Positions 51,242-60,015 of a stretch of 64,000 nt of DNA are shown one piece after another (positions within the stretch are counted from its first letter, which is position 1; every line of letters starts with the position of its first letter). The position numbers were made by a program, and so were the translations under genes. Under the pieces are notes generated by a model. That model did no database searches, was not told the origin of the DNA, and saw nothing but the letters and a program-made list of their open reading frames with translations. Source of the DNA: Nonomuraea typhae (GTDB lineage Bacteria > Actinomycetota > Actinomycetes > Streptosporangiales > Streptosporangiaceae). The DNA lies in contig NZ_VRLV01000014.1 of the NCBI RefSeq assembly GCF_009760925.1, positions 186,001 through 250,000 of the forward strand. The letters are read 5' to 3'.

Positions 51242-52735
51242 TCAGTTCGCCGGCTTCTCGCCGAACACCGTCTGCACGAGCTTCTGCTTGGCCTGCTCGA
51301 ACGCCGCGCCCAGGGCGGGGAGGTCGAACTCGGCTTCGCCGGTGGTCACCGAGGCGATGAGGGTCTTGCTGCCGTCGGGCGTGCCGTACATCAGCGCGGC
51401 CCAGCCCCAGAAGTTGCCGTTGTGGTGGATCAGGGTGACGCCGTCGCCGATGTCCTCCACGAACACGCCCAGGCCGTAGCCGATCGTGAGGTCGGGCTTC
51501 CGCATCTCGGCCAGCAGGTCGGCCGGCAGCAGCTTGCCGCCCAGCAGCGCCGACATGAACGCCTGCAGATCCCGGGTGGTGGAGATCATGTCACCGGCCG
51601 CCGAGATCCAGGTCGGGTTGAAACGCGTGGTGTCGGCGGTCTTCCACTCCTCGCCGTCCTGGTAGCGGTAGTAGCCGTGGGCGTGCGGCTCGGGGATCTC
51701 CGGCGAGTCCTCCGGCACCACGGTGCCCGACAGCCCCAGCGGGCCGGCGATCCGCAGCCGCAGCTGCTCGCCGTAGGAGCGGCCGGTGACCTTCTCGATC
51801 AGCAGCCTGGCCAGCACGTAGTTGGTGTTGGCGTAGCTCCAGCCCGTGCCCGGCTCGAACCGGGCCGGCTTGGACAGCGCCAGCCGTACCAGCTCCTCCG
51901 GCCGGTAGGTGCGGGACTCGTTCTCCTCCACCCATTCCTTGCCCAGTCCGGGGATGCCGGGCGCGAACGTCCCGTCCTCGTAGTACTCGCCGGTGAAGTT
52001 GAAGACCCCGCTGGTGTGCTGCAGCAGCATCCGGACCGTGATCCGCCGGTCCAGGCCGTACCCGGGCAGGTAGTCGTCCACCGGAGCGTCCAGCCCGATC
52101 GTGCCGTCGGCCACCAGCTGCAGCACCAGCGTCGCGGTGAACGTCTTGGTCGCGCTGCCGATCCGGAAGTGGCCCTCCGTCGACGGCTTGGCGGCCTCGC
52201 CGAGCTTGCGCACCCCGGCGCTGCCGGTCCACTCGCCCCGCTCGTCGTTGACGCGCACCTGCACGCCGGCGAACCCGGCGTCGACGAACGCCTGGATCGC
52301 CTCCTGCACCTCCGGCCGATCCTGCGCGGCCGGAGCGGCGTCGAGGGCCGCGGTGATCTTGCGGATCATCTCGGTCATGACGGGGCCGGGCGCGCCCTTG
52401 CCCGCCTGGGCGGCCGCGTCGACGGCGACCAGGACGGTGTCGCGGAAGTTGCGCGCCTCGGCGGGCTCCTGCCGGGTGAGCAGGGTCATCGCCTCGGTCA
52501 GGGCGGGCAGCACGTGGTCGGCGATCGCCGCCGCCGACTTGCCGTCGAGGTTCACGACTTTGGTCTTGGCGGCGAGCACGTGCCCGATGGGGCCGGTCGC
52601 CGACCACAGGGCCAGCGAGCCGGCGGTGGCCGTCTTGTGCGGCGAGCCGGCGGCGTCGGCGGCCAGCAGGCTCACGGCGCCGTAGGCGGCGGTGCGCAGA
52701 ATGGCCTGGTCCTGGGTGGTGAGGGTGAGGGACAT
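51242..52735 (-). CDS. fusion of a small helical domain with a serine hydrolase
   Basis: A 497-residue protein. Residues 1-135 (SLTLTTQDQAILRTAAYGAVSLLAADAAGSPHK and onward) match a small stand-alone actinomycete protein of unknown function, not a signal peptide. Residues about 140-497 are an S12 serine hydrolase with SATK (nucleophile Ser), YANTNY and HHNGNF, like class C beta-lactamases and D-alanyl-D-alanine carboxypeptidases. Lack of an export signal is odd for an enzyme of cell-wall type and would leave it in the cytoplasm. ATG 52735 has TAGGAG upstream. Its pseudogene paralogue next door kept the signal peptide, so the fusion probably arose by deletion joining two genes. Confidence 0.88.
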   Translation of the reverse strand: MSLTLTTQDQAILRTAAYGAVSLLAADAAGSPHKTATAGSLALWSATGPIGHVLAAKTKVVNLDGKSAAAIADHVLPALTEAMTLLTRQEPAEARNFRDTVLVAVDAAAQAGKGAPGPVMTEMIRKITAALDAAPAAQDRPEVQEAIQAFVDAGFAGVQVRVNDERGEWTGSAGVRKLGEAAKPSTEGHFRIGSATKTFTATLVLQLVADGTIGLDAPVDDYLPGYGLDRRITVRMLLQHTSGVFNFTGEYYEDGTFAPGIPGLGKEWVEENESRTYRPEELVRLALSKPARFEPGTGWSYANTNYVLARLLIEKVTGRSYGEQLRLRIAGPLGLSGTVVPEDSPEIPEPHAHGYYRYQDGEEWKTADTTRFNPTWISAAGDMISTTRDLQAFMSALLGGKLLPADLLAEMRKPDLTIGYGLGVFVEDIGDGVTLIHHNGNFWGWAALMYGTPDGSKTLIASVTTGEAEFDLPALGAAFEQAKQKLVQTVFGEKPAN

Positions 52736-52859
52736 GCTGGTGACTCCTAAGAGGTTTGCTGCGGTTCGGGGAGGCTTGTGAGCTCAACCTTCGCGGGCGT
52801 GCCTGACGCGGGGCCGCCGCCGTGCTGATACGGCCGCTGACACCAGGGGTACGGCCGGC

Positions 52860-53357
52860 TCAGCCGGACGTGGCCCGGACGATCACCGGGTCACCCGTGG
52901 GACGGCTGAGGCGGTCGCCGACGACGCACAGCACCCGCTCGAGCCCGCTCCACAGCCGCGACTCCATGTCGCCGGGCGTCTGGTGGCCGGGCAGCACGGT
53001 GTGCACGCGGTGGGAGACCCGGCTGGCGCCGTCCCCGGCAGAGGTGATCGTGTGCACGCCGCCGTACCAGCTCTGCACGGCGACGGCCTGAAGGTTCAGG
53101 TCGACCTCGATGTCGATCTGGCCGCCCGTCCCGGCGACCATGGCCCGGTACGATCCCGTGCGGTCACCGGCGGCCACGGTCATCGCGCCGCGTCGCGCGG
53201 CGGACATGCCGGCCAGGACGAGCAGGTTGTCGTCGCCCACCCGGCCGGGCTTGATAGCCAGCAGCAGATCGGCGACCGCGCCGGCCGGCGCGGCGACCGT
53301 GCCGGCCACCTCCCATCGAGGGGGAAGCGCGGTCAGCGCGGGGAGCAGGAAGGTCAT
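52860..53357 (-). CDS. hypothetical SRPBCC-like protein
   Basis: A 165-residue protein of the polyketide-cyclase/coenzyme Q-binding fold type as judged by size and pattern (WEVAGTVAAPAGAVADLLLAI at the start, IDIEVDLNLQAVAVQSWYGG and RVSHRVHTVLPGH later). AAAGG lies before ATG 53357. No catalytic motif identified. It lies 124 bases upstream of the serine hydrolase fusion on the same strand, so they may share a transcript. Confidence 0.65.
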   Translation of the reverse strand: MTFLLPALTALPPRWEVAGTVAAPAGAVADLLLAIKPGRVGDDNLLVLAGMSAARRGAMTVAAGDRTGSYRAMVAGTGGQIDIEVDLNLQAVAVQSWYGGVHTITSAGDGASRVSHRVHTVLPGHQTPGDMESRLWSGLERVLCVVGDRLSRPTGDPVIVRATSG

Positions 53358-53489
53358 CGGGATCGCCTTTCCGGGGAGAGGAGCGGGTGCCGGTCACGTC
53401 GCCGAGATTGGCACCAACGCCGCCGTCTTCGAGCCGGCGACGGCGTCCCGATGGGACAAGCGTCCCGCGAATACCCCGATGACCTGGGG

Positions 53490-55862
53490 TTATGTGGTGA
53501 TGGCCGGCTGTCCCGTATGTGTCCCGGGCGGGACGGCGGCCGGGTCCAGCGTGGCGAGCGCCCGGCCGGCCTCGGCCTCCAGATGGCGCAGACCGAGGGT
53601 CCTGGCCAGCTCGAAAGCCTGCCGCAGGTGCCGCTCGGCCGCGCCGCGATCCCCGGCCGCCAGGCAGGTCTCGCCGTAGGGGATGAGAATCGGGGCGGCG
53701 CGCAGCCGTTCACCGGTCTCGTTGATGATGTTCAGGGCTTCCGCGTGGTGATCCAGCGCTTCCACGATCCGGCCCAGCGCGCGGGCGGCGATCGCCAGGT
53801 CGGTCAGGCTCAGCGCCTCCGCGATCCGGTGGCCGGTCGCTCTGCTTTGGGCCAGCGCCGTACGGAAATGCGCCAGGGCACCCGAGGCGTCGCCCAAGCC
53901 GAGCGCCGCGGCGCCGAGCACCCGCACGCCCATCGTCTCCAGGTGCAGGTCGTCGATGTCCCGGGCCACCCTGACCGCCTCGGTGGCGGCCTCGTGCGCC
54001 GGCGTGAACCGGCCGAGCTGGACCAGCGCGTGCCCGATGCGCGCGTGCGTCACCACGTGACTCTGCGTGGAGGTGCCGGCCGGCAGGAGATCGGCGGCCT
54101 GCTGTAGCAGATCGATGGCGTCCTGGAAGCAGCCGTCGTCCATGTGCCGTTCGGCCAGCCGCTGCAGCGCCATCACCTCCCCTTCCCCGTCGCCGACGTC
54201 GGCCATGAGCTCCCGGGCCGCCCGGTAGTCGGTCGTCGCCTCGGCCGCACGGCCAGAGAACTGGTGGGTGACGCCGCGCCGGTAGGTCAGCCAGGCGGCG
54301 GCCCGCCGGTCGCCCAGCCGGTCGGCGGCCGGGAGCGCGGCGTCCAGCAGCGCGCTCCAGCGCTCCATTCCGCCGCGTCTGCCGAAATAGACGGCCATAG
54401 CCTGGGCGAGCCCGGCCGTCGCCGCGTCGAGGCCGAGCTCCACGGCCAGCTCGAACGCGGCGACGATGTCGGGCGTCTCCGCGTCCACCCAGGCCAGCGC
54501 CTCGTCGTGGCCGCGGAAGGCCGGGAGCGCCGCGGGCGGATGCGAGACGATGATCGGCGCTCCGGCCGTCTCGTGGGACATCGCGGCGTCCGCGGCGAGC
54601 ATGGTGCTCAGGTAGTAGTCGAGCAGCCGCGCGATCGCCGGCCTCCGGTCCGGCGAGGTCTCCGCCACGGCCACCTGCCGCAGCAGGTCGTGCATCCGGT
54701 AGCGGCCGGCCGCGGACTCCTGCAGCAGGTGCGCGTCCACCAGATCCTCCAGCAGGGACCGCGCGTTGCCCAGCGGGATGTCGGCCAGCGCCGCCGCGGC
54801 CCAGGCGTCGACGCCTTCGCCGGGCACCAGCCCCAGAAGCCGGAACATACGCCGTTGCGCCGGATCGAGCTGTCTGAGGGACATCGCGAGCACGTTCGAG
54901 ACGTCCAGTTCGCCGCTGCGCAACCGTTCGGCGAGAGTGGCGACCGTCCACGAAGGCCGATGCCGCAGCCGGGCCGCGGCGACCCGGATGGCCAGCGGCA
55001 GGTAACCGCACAGCCGGAGCACCTCCGCCGCGGCCTCGGGCTCGCCCGACGGCCGCGCGCCACCCGAGGCGCTGACGAACAGCTCGGCCGCGTCCGCCGC
55101 CGGAAGGACGTCGAGCGAGATCGGACGGACGGCGTCCAGCTCGACCATCCTCCGGCGGCTCGTCACCACCGCGAGACTCGCCCCGGCGCCGGGAAGCAGC
55201 GGCCGGACCTGGTCGGCGTCCGCGGCGTTGTCGAGCACGATCACGGCCCGGCGCCGCGCCAGCTCGGCCCGCCAGAGCGCGGCCCGCTCGGGCCCGGTCG
55301 CGGGAATGCCGGCCGAGGCCACGCCGAGCGCGGACAACAGCACCCGCAACGCCTCATCGGGTTCCACCGGCTCCCGGCCCGGAGTGAACCCGTGCAGGTC
55401 CACATAATGCTGCCCGTCGGGATAGTCGGCGGCCAGCCGGTGCGCGGCCCGCACGGCCAGGGCGGTCTTGCCCACGCCCGCCATGCCGTCGATCGCCACC
55501 ATCCGATGCGTGCGGGCGGCCTCCAGCAGCGCCGCCAGCTCATCCCTGCGGCCGGTGAACCCGCTGACGTCGTACGGCAGGTCGTTCCGCCCCGCGGAAA
55601 CCACCGGGGCCGAGGGCTGGGCCGGCTGCCGGGGCTTGGCGGGCGCCCGCTTGCCGCTCTCCCACACGGGCCGCAACGGCCGGGGATCGACCCCCGCCAC
55701 CTGGCACAACGCGACCACCACCGACCAGGGCGGTATCGACTGGCCCGACAGATACCGGGACAGCGACGAACTGCTGATGTGAATGGTGCGTTCCAGCTCA
55801 CGCAGGCTGCGTCCGGACGCTTCCCGCACCTGCCGCAGACGCTCTGCCAGCTCCTCGCTCAC
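53490..55862 (-). CDS. XRE-type HTH, NB-ARC and TPR regulator
   Basis: A 790-residue STAND protein whose DNA-binding part is a Cro/XRE HTH at residues 1-70 (LRQVREASGRSLRELERTIHISSSSLSRYLSGQSIPPWSVV). NB-ARC follows with P-loop GMAGVGKTAL near residue 125, Walker B AVIVLDNAAD and GYLPLAIRVAAARL; residues about 480-790 are TPR-like. It resembles the SARP-NB-ARC protein 0.4 kb upstream except for the DNA-binding domain. GTG 55862 has GAAGAGGG upstream. Its target promoter is not identified. No strong sign of autoregulation seen. Confidence 0.88.
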   Translation of the reverse strand: MSEELAERLRQVREASGRSLRELERTIHISSSSLSRYLSGQSIPPWSVVVALCQVAGVDPRPLRPVWESGKRAPAKPRQPAQPSAPVVSAGRNDLPYDVSGFTGRRDELAALLEAARTHRMVAIDGMAGVGKTALAVRAAHRLAADYPDGQHYVDLHGFTPGREPVEPDEALRVLLSALGVASAGIPATGPERAALWRAELARRRAVIVLDNAADADQVRPLLPGAGASLAVVTSRRRMVELDAVRPISLDVLPAADAAELFVSASGGARPSGEPEAAAEVLRLCGYLPLAIRVAAARLRHRPSWTVATLAERLRSGELDVSNVLAMSLRQLDPAQRRMFRLLGLVPGEGVDAWAAAALADIPLGNARSLLEDLVDAHLLQESAAGRYRMHDLLRQVAVAETSPDRRPAIARLLDYYLSTMLAADAAMSHETAGAPIIVSHPPAALPAFRGHDEALAWVDAETPDIVAAFELAVELGLDAATAGLAQAMAVYFGRRGGMERWSALLDAALPAADRLGDRRAAAWLTYRRGVTHQFSGRAAEATTDYRAARELMADVGDGEGEVMALQRLAERHMDDGCFQDAIDLLQQAADLLPAGTSTQSHVVTHARIGHALVQLGRFTPAHEAATEAVRVARDIDDLHLETMGVRVLGAAALGLGDASGALAHFRTALAQSRATGHRIAEALSLTDLAIAARALGRIVEALDHHAEALNIINETGERLRAAPILIPYGETCLAAGDRGAAERHLRQAFELARTLGLRHLEAEAGRALATLDPAAVPPGTHTGQPAITT

Positions 55863-56237
55863 CGGTTCCGACCCTCTTCAGAAGTACTCCACAGAGGGAC
55901 AAAATTACACATACCGTAATAACTGGTCCAATTCTCTACGGCGGAGCCCATCCGTGGTGTGAGGCAGGTCCTGTCCGCAAGAGTTCCGGCACCCGGGCCG
56001 CCCGCTGCTCTGCCCAGCCCATCGACATGACCTCCTGACCAAGCTCTACTCCCCCGACGGTCTGGGGCACTTTCCGGGGAGCGATCAAGCGGGCGCGCCA
56101 GGCCCGCCGACAGCCCAGCCGCGGGGAGCCGGTTGACGCGCGGCGACTGGTCGCCGGTAGTACTCGCGGAAACCGTCAGCGGGTTAGCGCGATCTGGCGT
56201 GCCCCGCGACCCGACACCCGGCATCAGGCATCAGGCA
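55863..56237. other. intergenic region between two NB-ARC regulator genes
   Basis: 375 bases between two minus-strand regulator genes. It contains a four-copy 7-bp tandem repeat at the left end of the upstream gene's 3' region (listed separately) and presumably the promoter of the XRE regulator. AT-richer sequence lies at 55895-55935. No gene recognised. Confidence 0.45.
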
Positions 56238-56247
56238 TCAGGCATCA
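56220..56247. repeat. four tandem copies of a 7-bp repeat at a stop codon
   Basis: GGCATCA occurs four times in a row. The minus-strand stop codon of the SARP-NB-ARC gene (bases 56238-56240) lies in the third copy. Gain or loss of a unit changes the frame after the stop but not the protein, unless the change falls in the fourth copy, which is still coding. Confidence 0.85.
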
Positions 56248-59033
56248 TCCAGGTGGGCGAGCATGGCACGGACCTCGGCGGCCTCCGGCGTACCCAGGTG
56301 GGTGTAGAGGTCGAGCGCCCGCTTGGCATGGTCTCGAACGAGATCGACCCGGTGGAGATCAAGGTAGGCGCCCGCCAGTCCGCGATGCGCCCTGGCCTGC
56401 TCCGGCAGCACACCTATCTCCCCGGCCAGCGCGAGCGCCGCCTCGTGGTCGGCCACCGCGCGTGACGGCCGGCCCATCGCGCGGGCGACCTCACCCAGCC
56501 CGTTGAGCCCGGTCGCCTCGTCGCTGCGGTATCCCAGCCGCCGGCACAACCGAACAGACCGGTACAGGTTGGCGTGCGCGTCCGACAGCAACCCCTGTCG
56601 CCGATACACCGTCCCGATGCTGCTCAGTATCCGCGCTTCCTCCACCCCCAGCCCCAGCTCGCGATACAGGTCCAGAGCCAGCCGCAGGTACTCGTGCGCC
56701 AGCGGATAGGCCCCCTGCAGCTCGTGCACCAGCCCGAGGTTCCCCAGCGCGGCCGCCTCCCCGACCCGCTCGCCGATCGCCCTGCAGAGCTCCAGTACCT
56801 GCCAGAAACACTTGTGCGCCTCGGCGTGGTCGCGCAACCGCAGGCACACGTCGCCGAGGTGGTTCAACGCCCGCCCCTCGCCGCGCGGGTCGCCGAGCTC
56901 CCGGTACAACCGCAGCGCGTGCAGGTAGTGCTCGCGCGCCTGCACGTAGCTCCCCTGGCGCAGGTAGACCACGCCCAGGTCGACGAGCGCTCTGCTCTCC
57001 CCAGCCCGGTCGCCGCGCCGCCTGCTGACCTTCAGCGCCAGGCGGTGGAGCATGAAGGCGTCGGCGTAGTGGGCGTGCTCGTCGAGGTAGCGATGCAACC
57101 CCTGGGCCAGTCCGGTGACGTAGGCGGGCAGGTCGTGTTCAGCGGCGTATGCCGCGACGGCCACGAGGTTGGCGCGTTCCGTCTCCAGCTCGGCCGCGGG
57201 AAGCGACAACGATCCGAGATAGTGGTCGAACAGCCTGATCAGCGCCTCGCGCTGCCTGTCGGCCGTCTCCTCTGCGTCCGCGGTGCAACGGGCGTGCTCG
57301 CGCAGCAGGTCGTGGAAGGCGTAGCGGCCGAACCGCTGCTGGATCAGGACGTGCGCGTCGAGCAATCCCTCCAGCAGCGTTTCCGTCCTGGAGACCGGGA
57401 GCGCGGCCAGCGCGGCGGCGGCGTTGACGTCGATGTCGCCGCCGGGGTGCAGGCCCAGCAGCCGGAACAGGCGCTGCTGGTCGGGATCCAGGTGCTGGTA
57501 CGACAGGGTGAAGGCGGCCTTCACCCCGCGATCGGCCGCGGTGAGCTCGTCCAGCCTGCCGCTCTGGGCGGCCAGGCGCCGGGCGAGGTAGTCGACGTCC
57601 CAGAGCGGCCGGCGATGCAGGCGGGTCGCGGCGATCCGTACGGCCAGCGGGAGGAACCCGCACAGTCGCAGCACCCGCAGCACGGCGGCGGGATCGTTGA
57701 TCGCCCGCTCCCCCACGATCGCCGTGAACAGCTCCACCGCGTCGGCCTCGGCGAGCGTGTCGAGGGACAGGGTGCGCGCGCCGTCCGGGTAGGCCAGGCG
57801 GTGGCGGCTGGTGATGATGACCATACTGTCGGCCGTACCGGGAAGAAGGGGCAGGATCTGCGCGACGCCCGCGGCGTTGTCGAGCACGACGAGCACCCGG
57901 CGTCCTGCCAGCTCCGAGCGCCACAATGCCGCCCGGTCGCCGGTGGCCGCGGCGATGCGGTCCGCGGGTACGCGTAGCTGGCGCAGCAGTGATTCCAGTG
58001 CCGCCTCGGGCTCGACGGGCGGGTGCCCTGCCGTGTGCGCGTGCAGGTCGATGAAGAGCTGCCCGTCGGGGTAGCGGCAGGCGAGCCGATGGGCGGCGTG
58101 GATGGCCAGGGCGGTCTTGCCGATCCCGCCCATACCGTCGATCGCGATGATCGGCACTCCTGGACAGGCGAGAAGGTCGAGCTCGGCGGCGCGTCCGGCG
58201 AAGTCGGGAATGTCGTACGGCAGGCTGCTCACCCCTGCCACAGGCGGGACAGGCGCGCTCACCCCTGCCACGGGCGGGAAGGACGCGGCCAGACCGGGCT
58301 CGTCACGCAGGATGGACTGCTCCAGCATGACGAAGAGCCTGCTGGGATCCAGCCCCTGGCTCTCGATGAGGGTGGCGCGGAAGGTGCGGGCCACGGCCAG
58401 GGCGTCCGCCTGCCGTCCCGCGCGATGCAGAGCGAGCATGAGCTGGCAGGTCAGCCGCTCCCGCAGCGGGTGGGTCGCCTGCACGGCGATGAGTTCGGCG
58501 ATGAGGTCGTCGTGGCGGCCGAGGGACAGTTCGAGGTCGGCCAGGCGTTCGAAGGCCGCCAGCCGCCGCTCCTCGAGCCGCGACCGCGCGTCGGGCGCGT
58601 AATCGGCGTTCACGCCGGTCAGCGGCTGCCCCACCCACAATGCCAGGGCGGCGCGGAGCTGCGCCGCCGCCGCATCCGGCTCGGTGGCGGCACGTTCGTG
58701 AGCGTGGGCGACCTGGGTGGTGAACTCCTCCAGGTCCAGCTGCCCCGGCTCGGGCACGAGCACGTATCCGGCCGCCTTCGTGCGTAACGCGTCCGGCAGG
58801 CCGGCCGCGCGCAACGCCCGGCGGATGCCCGTGACCGCGCCGTGGATCTGGCTGCGAGCCGTCCCCGGTGGGGTCGGGCCCCACATCGCCTCGATGAGCT
58901 GCTCGGTGCTCACCACGTGGCGAGCGTGCAGGAGCAGGTAGGCGAGCACGGCGCGGTGGCGCGGCGCGAGCTCGGGCAACCATCGGTCTCCGTCCGAGAC
59001 AGCGACTTGCCCAAGGACCTCGAAACGCACCAT
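56238..59033 (-). CDS. AfsR/SARP-family regulator (BTAD, NB-ARC, TPR)
   Basis: A 931-residue regulator: winged helix (VRFEVLGQVAVSD, VLAYLLLHARHVVSTEQLIEAMWGPTPPGTARSQIHGAVTGIRRAL), BTAD domain to about 250, NB-ARC with P-loop GMGGIGKTALA and Walker B VLVVLDNAAG, GFLPLAVRIAATRL, then at least six TPR units between about 650 and 920 (ALVDLGVVYLRQGSYVQARE, ALNHLGDVCLRLRDHAEAHK, ALGNLGLVHELQGAYPLAHE). The start codon at 59033 is divergent from the short SARP gene 70 bases away. Pairing of a large and a short SARP is common near secondary-metabolism loci; the nearest candidate here is the MNIO operon downstream of the short SARP. Confidence 0.9.
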   Translation of the reverse strand: MVRFEVLGQVAVSDGDRWLPELAPRHRAVLAYLLLHARHVVSTEQLIEAMWGPTPPGTARSQIHGAVTGIRRALRAAGLPDALRTKAAGYVLVPEPGQLDLEEFTTQVAHAHERAATEPDAAAAQLRAALALWVGQPLTGVNADYAPDARSRLEERRLAAFERLADLELSLGRHDDLIAELIAVQATHPLRERLTCQLMLALHRAGRQADALAVARTFRATLIESQGLDPSRLFVMLEQSILRDEPGLAASFPPVAGVSAPVPPVAGVSSLPYDIPDFAGRAAELDLLACPGVPIIAIDGMGGIGKTALAIHAAHRLACRYPDGQLFIDLHAHTAGHPPVEPEAALESLLRQLRVPADRIAAATGDRAALWRSELAGRRVLVVLDNAAGVAQILPLLPGTADSMVIITSRHRLAYPDGARTLSLDTLAEADAVELFTAIVGERAINDPAAVLRVLRLCGFLPLAVRIAATRLHRRPLWDVDYLARRLAAQSGRLDELTAADRGVKAAFTLSYQHLDPDQQRLFRLLGLHPGGDIDVNAAAALAALPVSRTETLLEGLLDAHVLIQQRFGRYAFHDLLREHARCTADAEETADRQREALIRLFDHYLGSLSLPAAELETERANLVAVAAYAAEHDLPAYVTGLAQGLHRYLDEHAHYADAFMLHRLALKVSRRRGDRAGESRALVDLGVVYLRQGSYVQAREHYLHALRLYRELGDPRGEGRALNHLGDVCLRLRDHAEAHKCFWQVLELCRAIGERVGEAAALGNLGLVHELQGAYPLAHEYLRLALDLYRELGLGVEEARILSSIGTVYRRQGLLSDAHANLYRSVRLCRRLGYRSDEATGLNGLGEVARAMGRPSRAVADHEAALALAGEIGVLPEQARAHRGLAGAYLDLHRVDLVRDHAKRALDLYTHLGTPEAAEVRAMLAHLDDA

Positions 59034-59103
59034 ACGGTCACATTACGGCATATCGATCATGTATCGCGCGGCTATCGGGGATGTGTCGGAGCCCCCGCGC
59101 ACA

Positions 59104-60015
59104 ATGGTCGTCGTGACACAGATCATGCTGCTGAGCACCGTGCACCTGCGCAGCGGCGAGCGGACCGTGCGCCCCTCCCACGAGCGCGTACGCTGCCTGC
59201 TAGCCATGCTGGCCTGCAGATCGAACGAGCTGGTACCCGATGACGCGCTGGTCGACGGAATCTGGGGCGACTCGCCTCCCGCCCACCCCGTCGACTCGTT
59301 GTACACCTGTGCCCTACGACTGCGCAGAACGCTGAGCGCCGCCTCCTACAGCGGGCGCGTGGCCCGCTCCCGAGGCGGATACATTCTGGAAGCCGATCCG
59401 CACACGGTAGACCTATCCAGGTTCCGGCGGGATGTGAGCAGGGCGCACGCCGCCGCCAGAGCCGGTCAGGACCACGCGGCCGACCGGCTGTTCGAGAAGG
59501 CCATCAGCCTCTGCACCGAGACGCCGCTGGCAGATGTGCGCTCCGACTGGGCCGGGCGCACCCGCGAGACGCTCAACAGGCACCGGCTGAGCGCGCAGGT
59601 CGCCGCCGCCGAGGTGGGTCTGCGGCTGGGACGGCACCTCGAGCTCCTGCCTTCGCTGGAGGCTCTGTCGGCCGCGCATCCGCTGGACGAGCGGATCGCC
59701 GGCCTGCTCATGGTCGCCCGGTATCGCGCGGGCGGCCAGGCGGGCGCGCTGACCTGCTACGCCGCCCTGCGCCGCCGCCTGGTCGAGGAGCTGGGCAGCG
59801 AACCTGGCCCCGCCGTGAAGGAGCTGCACGAGGACATCCTCTCCTCAGATGCGAAGCAGAGTCCTGGCCAGGGCGTCCGCCTGGCGCAGCAGCGGAGAGT
59901 CGACCCGGGGCCTGGCCAGCCGCCCGGTCGCGGCGCCACCGACGACCCCCGGCCCGAAGGCGAACCTCGCCGGATGTACGGCGAGCGTCCTGTCATGCAG
60001 CCGCCGGTCGGGTAG
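59104..60015 (+). CDS. short SARP-type regulator (winged helix, BTAD)
   Basis: About 303 residues: winged helix (residues 5-80: LLSTVHLRSGERTVRP, LLAMLACRSNELVPDDALVDGIWGDSPPAHPVDSLYTCALRLRRTL) and BTAD (about 90-235: VDLSRFRRDVSRAHAAARAG, GLLMVARYRAGGQAGALTCYAALRRRLVEELGSEPG). SARPs bind direct repeats near -35 boxes and activate clusters. ATG 59104 is one of several possible starts (59059 is upstream, without a better ribosome site). The last about 60 residues, beyond the BTAD end, overlap the convergent FAD gene by 171 bases and look like non-conserved read-through. A nearby candidate target is the MNIO operon. Confidence 0.75.
   Translation: MVVVTQIMLLSTVHLRSGERTVRPSHERVRCLLAMLACRSNELVPDDALVDGIWGDSPPAHPVDSLYTCALRLRRTLSAASYSGRVARSRGGYILEADPHTVDLSRFRRDVSRAHAAARAGQDHAADRLFEKAISLCTETPLADVRSDWAGRTRETLNRHRLSAQVAAAEVGLRLGRHLELLPSLEALSAAHPLDERIAGLLMVARYRAGGQAGALTCYAALRRRLVEELGSEPGPAVKELHEDILSSDAKQSPGQGVRLAQQRRVDPGPGQPPGRGATDDPRPEGEPRRMYGERPVMQPPVG

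Noticed and set aside
59059..59103. Upstream start for the short SARP gene
   Set aside because: It would add 15 residues without conserved character; SARP winged-helix homology begins later, so ATG 59104 was used, with uncertainty noted.
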